64,000 nucleotides of DNA from Foliimonas ilicis (GCF_039939195.1 NZ_JBDUUH010000009.1:124001-188000), one strand, 5' to 3'; shown: positions 33,910-43,302, counted from the first letter of the stretch. The notes: generated from the letters alone by a model not told the origin. Program-made: numbers and translations.

Positions 33910-35064
33910 CTATCGGGCGAGATCGGCAACCACGGCATCGAGAACGATCATGCCCGTCGGTGTTGCGCGCAGCCTTGAATTGCCGATCGGCTCGATTAAC
34001 CCTTCGCCTTGCAGTATGGACATGCGCGCGGACGACAGGCCCTTTCCGGCAAGCGCTTCATAGCGTGCAAGGTCGATGCCCTCGACCAGCCGCAGCCCCA
34101 TCAGCAAAAGTTCGTCGGCTTCTTCCGAACGTGTGAGCAGTTCTCCGCCGGTGATGCCGTGGCCTTTTTGCTCGACCAGTTCGAGCCATTTTTCAGGGAT
34201 TTTTTCGGCAATCGTCACCACGCGTTTGCCATTCTCGACAAAGCGGCCATGCGCTCCCGGTCCGACACCGACATATTCGCCGTAGCGCCAATAGACCAGA
34301 TTGTGCCGGCTCTCCGCGCCGGGGCGGGCGTGGTTTGAAATCTCATAGGCTGGCAGACCGCGCCGGGCGGTCACTTCCTGGGTCACGCGATAAAGCTCGG
34401 CGGCCTCGTCGCCATCGGGAATTTCGAATTTGCCTGCCGAATAAAGCGTGTGGAAGCGCGTGCCTTCCTCGATGGTCAATTGATAGAGCGAGAGGTGATC
34501 GGCGGCGTAGCCGATTGCCTCTTCAAGCTCGGCTTCCCATGCCTCAACCGTCTGTCCGGGCCGTGCATAGATCAGGTCGAAGGAAAGGCGGGGGAAGATT
34601 TCGCGCGCAAGTCCGATGGCGTGCAGCGCTTCTGGCACATTGTGCAGGCGGCCGAGAAAACGCAAATCCTTCTCGTTCAGCGCCTGAACGCCGAGCGACA
34701 CGCGGTTGACGCCAGCATGGCGATAACCGCGGAAACGATCTGCCTCGACAGATGAAGGGTTCGCCTCCAGCGTGATTTCGGCACCATCAGCAATCGTCCA
34801 GTTTTTCGCGACAGCATCGAGTACGGCGCCGACTGTTTCGGGCTTCATCAGCGATGGTGTGCCGCCGCCGAGAAATATGCTCGTTACCTGTCGCGGCCCG
34901 GTGCGTGCGCGCATCGTTTCCAACTCGGCCACGAAGGCGAGTGTAAAGCGCTCCTGATCGACCGGCTGGTGACGGACATGGGAATTGAAGTCGCAGTAAG
35001 GGCATTTGGCGGCACAGAACGGCCAGTGGATGTAGACGCCGAAGCCCGGTTCGCGGTCGATCAT
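33910..35064 (-). CDS. hemW: Haem chaperone HemW (radical SAM, coproporphyrinogen-oxidase-like)
   Basis: A 384-residue radical SAM protein. The iron-sulfur motif is Cys17, Cys21, Cys24 (FCAAKCPYCDF), with GGGTPSLM and the C-terminal HemN-like domain downstream. Members of this clade bind haem and deliver it to client proteins rather than oxidising coproporphyrinogen. It is the last gene of a tight minus-strand run rph-VOC-rdgB-hemW; its ATG overlaps the rdgB stop (ATGA). Confidence 0.93.
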   Translation of the reverse strand: MIDREPGFGVYIHWPFCAAKCPYCDFNSHVRHQPVDQERFTLAFVAELETMRARTGPRQVTSIFLGGGTPSLMKPETVGAVLDAVAKNWTIADGAEITLEANPSSVEADRFRGYRHAGVNRVSLGVQALNEKDLRFLGRLHNVPEALHAIGLAREIFPRLSFDLIYARPGQTVEAWEAELEEAIGYAADHLSLYQLTIEEGTRFHTLYSAGKFEIPDGDEAAELYRVTQEVTARRGLPAYEISNHARPGAESRHNLVYWRYGEYVGVGPGAHGRFVENGKRVVTIAEKIPEKWLELVEQKGHGITGGELLTRSEEADELLLMGLRLVEGIDLARYEALAGKGLSSARMSILQGEGLIEPIGNSRLRATPTGMIVLDAVVADLAR

Positions 35065-35708
35065 GGGTTTCCGAGACGCGATACGGCGAATTTCTGGAAG
35101 GCGCGGGCGCGGTGCGAAAGCGCCTCGGCCTGGCCGGGTTTCCAGCCATGCTTTTCTTCGGCAGGCATTTCGCCGAAGGTCTTCTCGTAACCGTCCGGCT
35201 GGAACACCGGATCGTAGCCGAAGCCCTTTTCGCCGCGCGGCGGCCAGACAAGCGTGCCTTCAACCTCGCCGCGGAAATATTCGGCGTGACCGTCCGGCCA
35301 GGCGAGACAGATGACCGCCACGAAGCGGCCCTTGCGCTGCTCCGGCGTTACCGCGCCGACTTCATGCAAGGCGACTTCGGTGCGCTGCATGGCCATGCCG
35401 AAATCGCGCGTGCCTTCCTCCGTTTCAGCCCAATTGGCGGTGTAGACGCCGGGCGCGCCTTGCAGCGAGTCCACGCAAAGACCGGAATCGTCGGAAAGCG
35501 CTGGCAATCCCGTCGCTTTTGCTGCGGCCAAGGCTTTTATGTAGGCATTTTCCTCGAAAGTCGTGCCGGTTTCGTCAGGTTCGGGAAGACCGAACTCCTT
35601 CGCAGATTTCGCGTCGAAGCCGAAAGGCCCCAGCAAATCCGCGAACTCGCGCAGCTTGCCGTCATTGTGGCTGGCGACGACGATTTTCTTTTCATCAAGT
35701 GCGTGCAT
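35061..35708 (-). CDS. rdgB: RdgB/HAM1 family non-canonical purine NTP pyrophosphatase
   Basis: House-cleaning enzyme that hydrolyses dITP and XTP to monophosphates and pyrophosphate. The 215-residue protein has the phosphate-binding VASHNDGKLREF near the N terminus, LSDDSGLCVD with the catalytic Asp, FGYDPVF, and the C-terminal SHRARA motif. The ATG at 35708 overlaps the VOC gene stop (TGATG); a TTG at 35720 is the alternative. It overlaps hemW by 4 bp, so the three genes are translationally coupled. Confidence 0.94.
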   Translation of the reverse strand: MHALDEKKIVVASHNDGKLREFADLLGPFGFDAKSAKEFGLPEPDETGTTFEENAYIKALAAAKATGLPALSDDSGLCVDSLQGAPGVYTANWAETEEGTRDFGMAMQRTEVALHEVGAVTPEQRKGRFVAVICLAWPDGHAEYFRGEVEGTLVWPPRGEKGFGYDPVFQPDGYEKTFGEMPAEEKHGWKPGQAEALSHRARAFQKFAVSRLGNP

Positions 35709-36118
35709 CACAGACCCCAAATGCGTGGTTCGGCAAATTCGATGGAATTGCCCGAAGGATCACGAAAATAGATCGAACGGCCACCTTGCGGCCATTCGAA
35801 CGACGATTCGATTTCTATGCCCTTTGCCGAAAGATGCGCCTTCCAGCGGTCGATTTCGTCGCCGGAAGCCGCAAAACAGAGATGCCCCTCGCCGACAGTT
35901 CCGTGCGGAGGCACTGGAAGTTTTGCGTCTGCCGCTGGCGGCACTTTCGTCGCCTCGGCATTGAAGAGCAAAAGCACGCTGGAGCCGCACTTGAAGAAAA
36001 CATGCCTGCCATCGACCTTGCCGAGCAGCTTGAGCCCGAGCACATCCGCATAGAAGCCTTCTGCGGCGTCGAGATCGCTGACATACAGCGCGGACTCAAG
36101 AATTGCGGTCGGTTGCAT
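35708..36118 (-). CDS. VOC-family (glyoxalase/bleomycin-resistance fold) protein
   Basis: A 136-residue single-domain VOC protein with paired beta-alpha-beta-beta-beta modules. It has LESALYVSDLDAAEGFY at the N terminus, HLCFAASGDEIDRWKAHL in the middle and IYFRDPSGNSIEFAEP at the C terminus; His and Glu residues there are possible metal ligands. The enzyme activity is unknown. The ATG at 36118 is chosen over a longer frame to 36187 with non-family residues. It lies between rph (78 bp away) and rdgB (overlapping). Confidence 0.85.
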   Translation of the reverse strand: MQPTAILESALYVSDLDAAEGFYADVLGLKLLGKVDGRHVFFKCGSSVLLLFNAEATKVPPAADAKLPVPPHGTVGEGHLCFAASGDEIDRWKAHLSAKGIEIESSFEWPQGGRSIYFRDPSGNSIEFAEPRIWGL

Positions 36119-36196
36119 GGTCTGCAAGGCTCCATTGGCTACATCGGGCAGATGGCGACCGCATCGCCGATCTGCAACCCGATGCACGTCTCGTGG

Positions 36197-36913
36197 TTAG
36201 GCCACCGCCATCTGCTGCAGGCCGACAAGGCGCGAAATGCCCTGCTTGGCCAGCGCCATCAAAGATGCGAACTCCTCCTCGGAGAAGGGAACGCCTTCTG
36301 CCGTACCCTGGATTTCGACGATGCCGCCCTTGCCGGTCATGACGAAATTGGCGTCTGTGCCAGCGGACGAATCTTCGAGATAATCGAGATCGAGCACCGG
36401 CTTGCCGTCGTGAATGCCGCAGGAAATGGCCGCTACATGGTCCTTCAACACCTTCGAGACGCTGACCATCTGGCGCGCTTCCATCCAGCGCAGGCATTCA
36501 TGCAGCGCCACCCAGCCGCCGGTGATTGCGGCGGTGCGCGTTCCGCCATCGGCCTGCAGCACGTCGCAATCGACGGTGATCTGCACTTCGCCGAGCGCCT
36601 GCATATCGACCACGGCGCGCAGGCTGCGGCCGATCAGGCGCTGGATTTCCAGCGTGCGTCCGCCCTGCTTTCCGGCGGATGCCTCGCGGCGCATACGATC
36701 GCCGGTCGAGCGCGGCAGCATGCCGTATTCCGCTGTGACCCAGCCCTTGCCAGTGTTGCGCATCCAGCCGGGGACTTTTTCCTCAAGGCTGGCGGTGCAC
36801 AGCACATGCGTATCGCCGAATTTGACGAGGCAAGAGCCCTCCGCGTGTTTGGAAACACCGCGTTCGAAGGAAACTGCGCGCATTTCGTCGAATTGGCGTT
36901 TGGATGGCCGCAT
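36197..36913 (-). CDS. rph: Ribonuclease PH
   Basis: Phosphorolytic 3'-5' exoribonuclease that trims tRNA 3' ends, 238 residues. Recognisable are MRPSKRQFDEMR at the start, FGDTHVLCTAS, and the phosphate-binding RQ- and R-rich section (GKQGGRTLEIQRLIGRSLR). DLDYLEDSSAGTDANFV carries the catalytic aspartates. It is divergent from hrcA and heads the rph-VOC-rdgB-hemW run, an arrangement typical of Brucella and relatives. Confidence 0.95.
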   Translation of the reverse strand: MRPSKRQFDEMRAVSFERGVSKHAEGSCLVKFGDTHVLCTASLEEKVPGWMRNTGKGWVTAEYGMLPRSTGDRMRREASAGKQGGRTLEIQRLIGRSLRAVVDMQALGEVQITVDCDVLQADGGTRTAAITGGWVALHECLRWMEARQMVSVSKVLKDHVAAISCGIHDGKPVLDLDYLEDSSAGTDANFVMTGKGGIVEIQGTAEGVPFSEEEFASLMALAKQGISRLVGLQQMAVA

Positions 36914-37081
36914 TTTTCACCGCTTTCTCAAGAATTTTCGGATTCGTCGGCGGTTCTTAGACCTATGCTCCCGCCCGCGCAAAGAAAAACCTGTTATTGA
37001 GCTGAAAACCTCCATCGCTTACGCGTGTGGTTGTGTTCCGCAATGCTGCATCTATATTCCATTCAAAGGTTGTGCACGCCG

Positions 37082-38152
37082 ATGACGAAGCCCTTTATGG
37101 ACCCCACACTGCAATCGCTGGACACGCGTTCCCGCGAGATTTTCCGTCGCATCATCGATTCCTATCTCAGGGACGGTGAGCCGGTCGGTTCGCGCAGCCT
37201 GTCCAGACTTATGCCGTCGTCTCTTTCGCCGGCGACCGTGCGCAATGTGATGAGCGATCTGGAGCATCTGGGCCTCATCTATGCGCCGCATATTTCCGCC
37301 GGGCGGCTGCCGACGCAAAAGGGCCTGCGCTTTTTCGTCGATGCCTTCATGGAGCTGGGCGATCTTTCGGACGACGAGCGCCGCAGCATCGAGGCGCAGG
37401 TGCGCGCTTCGGGCAGTGCGGCAAGCCTTGAACATATGCTGACCGAGGCCAGTCAAATCCTGTCCGGCATGTCGCGCGGCGCGGGGCTGGTGCTGGCTGC
37501 GAAGAGCGAAGTTTCGCTGAAGCATATAGAGTTCATCCAGCTTGAGCCGTCTCGCGCGCTTGCAGTGCTCGTTTCGCAAAATGGCGATGTCGAAAACCGT
37601 GTTCTCGACCTGCCCCTCGGCATTACCGCCTCGCAGCTTCACGAAGCCTCGAATTTTCTGAACGCGCATGTACGCGGGCGCACGCTTACCGAAGCGAAAA
37701 GCGAAATCGAACGGCTGAAGGAAGAGACGAAGGCCGCGCTCGATACGATTTCGCAGGAGCTTGTCGAAAAGGGTCTGGCCGTTTGGGCCGGGGCGGAAAG
37801 CGGCGCGCCCGCGCGCCTTATCGTCAGAGGCCGTGCAAATCTTCTGGAAAACGTGACCGCGCAGGAGGAAATCGACCTCTTGCGGCACCTGTTCGACGAT
37901 ATGGAGACGCAGGACGGTTTGATCCAGCTTCTTGACCTTGCCGAGGAAGGGTCAGGCGTCCGCATCTTCATCGGCTCGGAAAACAAGCTCTTTTCGCTTT
38001 CCGGCTCGTCGCTCGTCGTGGCACCCTATCGCGATAAGGACGCCCGCGTTATCGGCGCATTGGGCGTTATTGGGCCAACGAGATTAAATTACGCGCGGAT
38101 TGTGCCGATGGTGGACTATACGGCGCAGATTGTTTCGCGCATGTTGCGCTAA
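37082..38152 (+). CDS. hrcA: Heat-inducible transcription repressor HrcA
   Basis: Repressor that binds CIRCE elements to control groESL and dnaK-type chaperone genes. The 356-residue protein has an N-terminal winged helix (VGSRSLSR, LSPATVRNVMSDLEHLGLI) and the HTSAGR-like HISAGRLPTQKGLRFFVD. The C-terminal GAF-like domain ends VGPTRLNYAR-like as VIGPTRLNYARIVPMVDY. The ATG at 37082 fits; an in-frame GTG at 37025 is less likely. No CIRCE repeat was found in the window. grpE does not follow; a GGDEF gene does. Confidence 0.93.
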   Translation: MTKPFMDPTLQSLDTRSREIFRRIIDSYLRDGEPVGSRSLSRLMPSSLSPATVRNVMSDLEHLGLIYAPHISAGRLPTQKGLRFFVDAFMELGDLSDDERRSIEAQVRASGSAASLEHMLTEASQILSGMSRGAGLVLAAKSEVSLKHIEFIQLEPSRALAVLVSQNGDVENRVLDLPLGITASQLHEASNFLNAHVRGRTLTEAKSEIERLKEETKAALDTISQELVEKGLAVWAGAESGAPARLIVRGRANLLENVTAQEEIDLLRHLFDDMETQDGLIQLLDLAEEGSGVRIFIGSENKLFSLSGSSLVVAPYRDKDARVIGALGVIGPTRLNYARIVPMVDYTAQIVSRMLR

Positions 38153-38260
38153 AGTGGCTGGCGGTTATTAAGGGCGAAAATTAACACTATATTCATTTTT
38201 TAGCCCACGCTGCCGCGCACTTTGATACATAGGTCATCAGGCAACGAAATGCGATAATTG

Positions 38261-39313
38261 ATGCGCAACTGGCTTGTACCGCACAATGAAACCGAGCGCC
38301 TTCAGGCGATCCGGAATCTGCTGCCTTCCGAAATTTCGAGCACTTCCGAACTGGCGGCACTCTGCCAGCTTGTGCGGAGCCTCTTTTCATGCGCAACCGC
38401 TGCCGTCTCAATCGTCGATGAGGATTGGCAGCGCGTTGCGGCGACCGACGGAATTCCGTTGCGCACAAGTTCCCGCGATCAGGCATTGGCCAATCAGATC
38501 GTTTTCACCAATGCGCGTTTCACCGTCTCGGATCTCAAGGCGCGCACGGAATTCGCTTCGCTTCCCGATGTCGTGGACGGTCCGGAGTTCCGTTTCTACG
38601 CCGGTGTTCCGATCGAACTGGACAAGGGTCTGGTTGTCGGGGCACTTTGCATTCTCGATGTCGAGCCGCGCCGTCTCGAGGAAGAACATTTCGCGCAACT
38701 CGATAAATTCGCCATCATCGCATCGGGTCTTTTGAAGCTCCAGCGCGCCAATGTTTTGCTGCGGCAGGAAGAATCCATGCTGCGGCTGGCTGCCATGACC
38801 GACCCGCTCACCGGCCTCTACAATCGTGCGGCCCTTGCTGAAATCATCGATTTGGCGGTTGAGAGTTCGCTTGCACGCGGCGAAGCGGTCGGCGCGCTCT
38901 ATCTGGATATGGATCGCTTCAAGGACATCAACGACAAATATGGCCATGCGGTCGGTGACACGGTTTTGAAACAGGCCGCCGGGCGCATCAAGGCGGCCAT
39001 CCGCAGCAGCGACTACGCCGTGCGTATCGGCGGCGACGAGTTCGCGGTTTTCTTCTCGACACCAGCCGATACGGGGGTGCTTGAAGCCGTCGCGAACCGC
39101 ATGATCGATGCCTTCCAAGAACCCTTCAAGGTCGAGGGTCAAAGGATTTCGACCTCCGCCAGTATTGGCCTGGCAATCGTTCCCAACGACGAGAACCCCT
39201 CAATGACGATTGAGGATCAGGTGGAAGTCGCTCTCCAGGCAGCGAAGCACCGTGGTCGCAACCGCGTGGCGCTGTTCGAAAAAGCGATGCTGGCTGGAAA
39301 ATCTCCTGCCTGA
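38261..39313 (+). CDS. GAF-GGDEF diguanylate cyclase
   Basis: A 350-residue cytosolic signalling protein. An N-terminal GAF sensor (about 25-165; FYAGVPIELDKGLVVGALCILD) is joined by a short helix to a GGDEF domain (about 180-345). The active site reads IGGDEFAVF and an allosteric I-site RSSD lies five residues upstream, so it should make cyclic di-GMP and be product-inhibited. No EAL domain or membrane segment is present. The start is the ATG at 38261, directly after an in-frame TTG. It stands alone downstream of hrcA. Confidence 0.92.
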   Translation: MRNWLVPHNETERLQAIRNLLPSEISSTSELAALCQLVRSLFSCATAAVSIVDEDWQRVAATDGIPLRTSSRDQALANQIVFTNARFTVSDLKARTEFASLPDVVDGPEFRFYAGVPIELDKGLVVGALCILDVEPRRLEEEHFAQLDKFAIIASGLLKLQRANVLLRQEESMLRLAAMTDPLTGLYNRAALAEIIDLAVESSLARGEAVGALYLDMDRFKDINDKYGHAVGDTVLKQAAGRIKAAIRSSDYAVRIGGDEFAVFFSTPADTGVLEAVANRMIDAFQEPFKVEGQRISTSASIGLAIVPNDENPSMTIEDQVEVALQAAKHRGRNRVALFEKAMLAGKSPA

Positions 39314-39453
39314 ATCGTCTCCTCGCGCGCAGTTGACCTGACAAAGCAGCTCCGCTCCGCTATCATTATCTCTTACAGCAGGTCGCGAATTGCATTCGCG
39401 GTGGCCCCGTCTTCGCGAATGCGACGACCTCATCTTTCAGAGGAGGAATGACG

Positions 39454-40266
39454 ATGGCCGGTTTTCATGTTGTGGCAAACGCCGAAGGCGTGTTGATAGA
39501 CCCCGAAGTGCGAAAGATCGGCGTTTCGGACGTGTTCGATGCGTTGCGGCGAGGCATAGACGATTTCAAAGCAAAGCCGTCCCACATCCTGTTTCTGGGC
39601 ATCATCTATCCAATCGTCGGCGTGTTCCTCGCTTCATGGACGTCCGGCGCGAATGCGTTTCCGCTGCTCTTTCCCTTGATGTCGGGCTTTGCATTGCTCG
39701 GCCCGGTGGCGGCCCTCGGCCTTTATGAAATAAGCCGCAGACGCGAGGCCGGACTGGACACCTCCTGGAAGCGCGCGCTGGAAGTGCGCCATTCGCCAGC
39801 GCTTCCATCGATAATTGCCGTCGGCGTTTTCCTGTTTGCGGTGTTCATAACCTGGCTCCTCGTTGCCCAGTCGCTTTACGACCGGTTGTTTCCTTCTGTC
39901 ATGCACGCATCCTTGGCTGATTTCATAAGGGAGGTTCTGACGACGAGCCATGGCTGGATGCTGGTCATATTCGGCAACGCCATCGGCTTGCTGTTCGCCT
40001 TCATCGTGCTGACGACAACCGTCATCGCCTTTCCGCTTCTGGTCGACCGCGATGTCGGCGCGCTCAGCGCAATGCGGACATCCGCGCGCGCTGTTCTGGC
40101 CAATCCGGTGCCGATGCTTGCCTGGGGGCTGATCGTGGCAGTGGCACTGGCTATAGGCTCTATACCGTTGTTCGCCGGGCTGGCGGTCGTCATGCCGATC
40201 CTCGGCCATGCCACATGGCATCTCTACAGAAAGGTCGTGGAGCCGCCTGCATCCGCGCGCCGGTAG
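39454..40266 (+). CDS. DUF2189 family integral membrane protein
   Basis: A 270-residue protein with about six hydrophobic segments after a soluble 30-residue start (VRKIGVSDVFDALRRGIDDF, typical of DUF2189). The conserved FPLLFPLMSGFALLGPVAALGLYE block is at about 63-86. The ATG at 39454 is preferred to 39448 because AGGAGGA lies about seven bases before it. The function of the family is unknown. The gene is monocistronic; a short inverted repeat (GCGAA-TTGCA-TTCGC) lies upstream near 39385. Confidence 0.85.
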   Translation: MAGFHVVANAEGVLIDPEVRKIGVSDVFDALRRGIDDFKAKPSHILFLGIIYPIVGVFLASWTSGANAFPLLFPLMSGFALLGPVAALGLYEISRRREAGLDTSWKRALEVRHSPALPSIIAVGVFLFAVFITWLLVAQSLYDRLFPSVMHASLADFIREVLTTSHGWMLVIFGNAIGLLFAFIVLTTTVIAFPLLVDRDVGALSAMRTSARAVLANPVPMLAWGLIVAVALAIGSIPLFAGLAVVMPILGHATWHLYRKVVEPPASARR

Positions 40267-40373
40267 CAATTTCATCGGGCGGCGGTGCCATAATCGTCGC
40301 CCCTCATTGATCTATTTCCAAGGCACAGGATTTATGCGAGACGTCGCGCAATTCCAGCCTTGAAAGTACGATC

Positions 40374-40991
40374 ATGACGTTCGCCGGTTTCCTTGCCTAT
40401 TGCGCTGCTCTCGCGGTGGCCGCCGCCATACCCGGACCGGGCGTCACCGCCCTTGTCGCGCGCGCACTGGGTTCGGGATTTCGCTCTTCACTGGCAATGT
40501 CGCTCGGGCTGATCTTCGGCGACCTGACCTATCTGACGGCGGTCGTGCTTGGACTGGCCTTGGTTGCACAGACTTTCGGCATGGTCTTCCTCGTCATCAA
40601 ATGGCTGGGCGTCGCCTATTTGGGCTATCTCGCCTGGAAGCTCTGGACGAGTGGCATAACTGCCGAATCCATCGCTGCGCAGAAGGGCAGGAAGGGTTTC
40701 GCCGCAAGCTTCTTCTCCGGCTATCTGCTGACGCTCGGCAATCCGAAAACGATGATCTTTTATCTGGCGCTGACGCCGACGCTGGTCGATCTGCGCACGA
40801 TCACGATTGGCGACTATGGAATTCTTGCCGCGCTGACGGCGATTGTTCTGTTGATCGTGCTTGTGCCTTATCTGGCGCTGGCTGCAAAAGCGCGCTGGTT
40901 TCTTCATTCGCCGCGTGCGCTTGGCGCGCTCAACAAGACGGCAGCCGTTTTCATGGCGGGTGCTGCGGCGGCAATTGCTGCCCGCCAATAG
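40374..40991 (+). CDS. LysE/RhtB family amino-acid exporter
   Basis: A 205-residue membrane protein with six predicted helices. The LysE signature AAIPGPGVTALVARALGSG is at about 17-35 and LGVAYLGYLAWKLW lies mid-protein. SGYLLTLGNPKTMIFYLAL is the conserved fourth-helix block. Such proteins export amino acids or derivatives. The substrate is not predictable, although cysK follows about 200 bp downstream and cysteine-related export is conceivable. Confidence 0.9.
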   Translation: MTFAGFLAYCAALAVAAAIPGPGVTALVARALGSGFRSSLAMSLGLIFGDLTYLTAVVLGLALVAQTFGMVFLVIKWLGVAYLGYLAWKLWTSGITAESIAAQKGRKGFAASFFSGYLLTLGNPKTMIFYLALTPTLVDLRTITIGDYGILAALTAIVLLIVLVPYLALAAKARWFLHSPRALGALNKTAAVFMAGAAAAIAARQ

Positions 40992-41028
40992 GGCTCGAAG
41001 CGGAATAATTCTCCAAAATATCCAAAAA

Positions 41029-41046
41029 TGAGAATCTGATTTCTCA
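41029..41046. promoter_or_regulatory. Inverted repeat TGAGAA-N6-TTCTCA upstream of cysK
   Basis: Perfect 6-bp arms, about 145 bp before the cysK start. It could be an operator for cysK or a transcription-end structure for lysE; no T-run follows. The binding factor is unknown. Confidence 0.3.
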
Positions 41047-41188
41047 AATCGCAGAAACGCGGAAGTTCATCCACTCGGTTTTCCCGAAAAAGAATCCTAC
41101 TTTAGGCAAACTTTGCGCCGGGTCGTCCGGCGATCCCTTTCGGGTTTTGGAAACGCCGCCGCATTCGGGCGAGAGATTGGAGAAAACA

Positions 41189-42166
41189 ATGAGCAACTCT
41201 TTACCGGCCCACACGCCCGGTCGCGGACGCATCTTCGATTCCATCACCGATACGATCGGCGATACGCCGCTGGTTCGGCTGGACAAATTCGCCAAGGAAA
41301 AGGGCGTCGTCGCCAATCTTCTGGCCAAGCTCGAATTCTTCAATCCGATTGCCAGCGTCAAGGACCGCATCGGCGTTGCGATGATCGAGGCGCTGGAAGT
41401 GTCTGGCAAGATCACAGCCGGAAAGACGACGCTGATCGAGCCGACATCGGGCAATACCGGTATCGCGCTGGCATTCGCCGCCGCCGCCAAGGGTTACAAG
41501 CTTATCCTGACTATGCCGGAAACCATGTCGATCGAGCGCCGCAAGATGCTGGCGCTTCTGGGCGCCGAACTCGTGCTGACCGAGGGCGCGAAGGGCATGA
41601 AGGGCGCAATTGCCAAGGCGACCGAATTGGCTGAAACGATCCCCGATGCGGTCATTCCGCAGCAATTCGAAAACCCGGCCAACCCCGAAATCCATCGCCA
41701 GACGACGGCGGAAGAAATCTGGAACGACACGCAGGGCAGCATCGATATTCTGATTTCCGGCATTGGCACGGGCGGCACGATCACCGGCGTTGGGCAGGTG
41801 CTGAAGAAGCGCAAGCCGGGCGTTCAGGTGGTTGCCGTCGAGCCGGAAGCGTCGCCCGTTCTTTCCGGCGGCCAGCCCGGCCCGCACAAGATTCAGGGCA
41901 TTGGCGCTGGCTTCGCACCGGCAATCCTCGACACCACGATTTACGACGAGATCGTCACCGTTTCGAACGACGATGCAATCGCCAATGCGCGCCTCGTTGC
42001 CCGCCTCGAAGGCGTGCCGGTCGGCATTTCTTCAGGCGCCGCTTTGCAGGCCGCGATCGTCGTCGGTTCTCGCCCGGAGAATGCCGGAAAGAACATCGTC
42101 ATCATCATTCCTTCCTTCGCCGAGCGCTATCTCTCGACGATTCTTTTCGATGGTCTTGGAGCATAA
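41189..42166 (+). CDS. cysK: Cysteine synthase A
   Basis: PLP enzyme that makes cysteine from O-acetylserine and sulfide, 325 residues. The PLP lysine is Lys58 (NPIASVKDR), with the substrate loop PTSGNTGIALA and the phosphate-binding GIGTGGTITG. The C terminus ends in SFAERYLSTILFDGL, typical of CysK. The ATG at 41189 has a GGAG site; the longer frame from 41147 is not family-like. A hairpin CGCCGG-GTCGT-CCGGCG (41116-41132) lies in the leader and a terminator follows the stop. Confidence 0.95.
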   Translation: MSNSLPAHTPGRGRIFDSITDTIGDTPLVRLDKFAKEKGVVANLLAKLEFFNPIASVKDRIGVAMIEALEVSGKITAGKTTLIEPTSGNTGIALAFAAAAKGYKLILTMPETMSIERRKMLALLGAELVLTEGAKGMKGAIAKATELAETIPDAVIPQQFENPANPEIHRQTTAEEIWNDTQGSIDILISGIGTGGTITGVGQVLKKRKPGVQVVAVEPEASPVLSGGQPGPHKIQGIGAGFAPAILDTTIYDEIVTVSNDDAIANARLVARLEGVPVGISSGAALQAAIVVGSRPENAGKNIVIIIPSFAERYLSTILFDGLGA

Positions 42167-42175
42167 GGACAAACC

Positions 42176-42203
42176 GGGCGCGGTTTCTGAGAATTCCGCG
42201 CCC
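42176..42203 (+). terminator. Hairpin after cysK
   Basis: GGGCGCGG pairs with CCGCGCCC; the 12-nt loop can itself form TTC/GAA pairs. It starts 9 bp after the cysK stop. The following T content is low, so termination strength is uncertain. Confidence 0.65.
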
Positions 42204-42331
42204 TGTTACCTATAGTTCCAAAGTAGCAGCCCGTCGCTTTTCAGGTTGGCATTTGGTTTTCCCTGTCTAACAATGCCGTGAGCGCGCCATCGGGAGTGGT
42301 GCGACGCACGGATTGCAGGGAGGAAAACTGC

Positions 42332-43291
42332 ATGCTCAATCTGAAAACCCGGTTGCTTGCCGCCGGAGCGGTTGTCATTTCGCTCGGTCTTGGTTCCGTT
42401 CCTGCCAAGGCGCAGGAATTCATCAATGTTCTGACCGGCGGTACCAGCGGCGTCTACTACCCGCTCGGCGTTGCCATGTCGGAAATCTACGCCAAGGGTA
42501 TCGAGGGCGCACGTACGCAGGTGCAGGCGACCAAGGCTTCGGTCGAAAACCTCAATTTGCTGCAGCAAGGCAAGGGCGAAATCGGGTTTTCGCTTGGCGA
42601 TTCCGTAAAACTCGCCTGGGAAGGCGACAAGGAAGCGGGCTTTCCAGGAAAACTCGACAAATTGCGCGGCATTGCCGCGATCTATCCGAATTACATCCAG
42701 ATCGTCGCTTCGCGCGAATCCGGCATCAAGACGCTGGCCGATCTGAAGGGCAAGAGCCTGTCGGTCGGCGCGCCTGCATCCGGCACTGAACTCAATGCGC
42801 GCGCAATTCTCGAAGCGGCCGGCATGAGCTACAGCGATATGGGCAAGACCGAATATCTGCCTTTCGCGGAATCGGTCGAGCTTATCAAGAACCGCCAGCT
42901 TGATGCGACGCTTCAATCGGCTGGCCTCGGTGTCGCCTCGATCCGCGACCTTGCTACCTCGCTGCCGATCAATGTCGTGGCTGTGCCTTCAGCGGACGTC
43001 GAGAAGATCGGCACGCCGTATCTGCCGGTCGTCATTCCCGCCGGAACCTATGACGGTCAGGACGAGGACGTGGAAACCGCAGCGGTCGGGAATTTCCTGA
43101 TCACGCATGAAGGCGTGTCGGAAGAGACGGCCTACCAGATGACCAAGCTGCTGTTCGAGAACCTTCCGCAGATGGTTGCCTCGCATGCTGCCGCCAAGGC
43201 CATCGATCCGGCCAAGGCGCTTGATGGCATGCCGGTGCCGCTCCATCCGGGCGCCGAGCGCTATTACAAGGAAAAAGGCCTGCTGAAGTAA
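42332..43291 (+). CDS. TAXI-family TRAP transporter solute-binding protein
   Basis: A 319-residue periplasmic binding protein with a signal peptide (LNLKTRLLAAGAVVIS, cleavage near AKA-QE). The TAXI signature is FINVLTGGTSGVYYPLG at about 28-44. Later stretches LKGKSLSVGAPASGTE and a C-terminal GAERYYKEKG are typical. The ATG at 42332 is fixed by GGGAGGA. Some TAXI systems import glutamate or dicarboxylates; the ligand here is unknown. A large palindromic repeat separates it from the fused permease. Confidence 0.92.
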   Translation: MLNLKTRLLAAGAVVISLGLGSVPAKAQEFINVLTGGTSGVYYPLGVAMSEIYAKGIEGARTQVQATKASVENLNLLQQGKGEIGFSLGDSVKLAWEGDKEAGFPGKLDKLRGIAAIYPNYIQIVASRESGIKTLADLKGKSLSVGAPASGTELNARAILEAAGMSYSDMGKTEYLPFAESVELIKNRQLDATLQSAGLGVASIRDLATSLPINVVAVPSADVEKIGTPYLPVVIPAGTYDGQDEDVETAAVGNFLITHEGVSEETAYQMTKLLFENLPQMVASHAAAKAIDPAKALDGMPVPLHPGAERYYKEKGLLK

Positions 43292-43302
43292 GACTACTTG
43301 CA

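Noticed and set aside
35519..37000. 493-residue open frame on the plus strand
   Set aside because: Antisense to rdgB, the VOC gene and rph, all of which have clear motifs; a composition shadow.
41001..41015. GGAATAATTC near cysK as an ICE box
   Set aside because: Only the central bases match; the outer TTTA/TAAA halves are absent.
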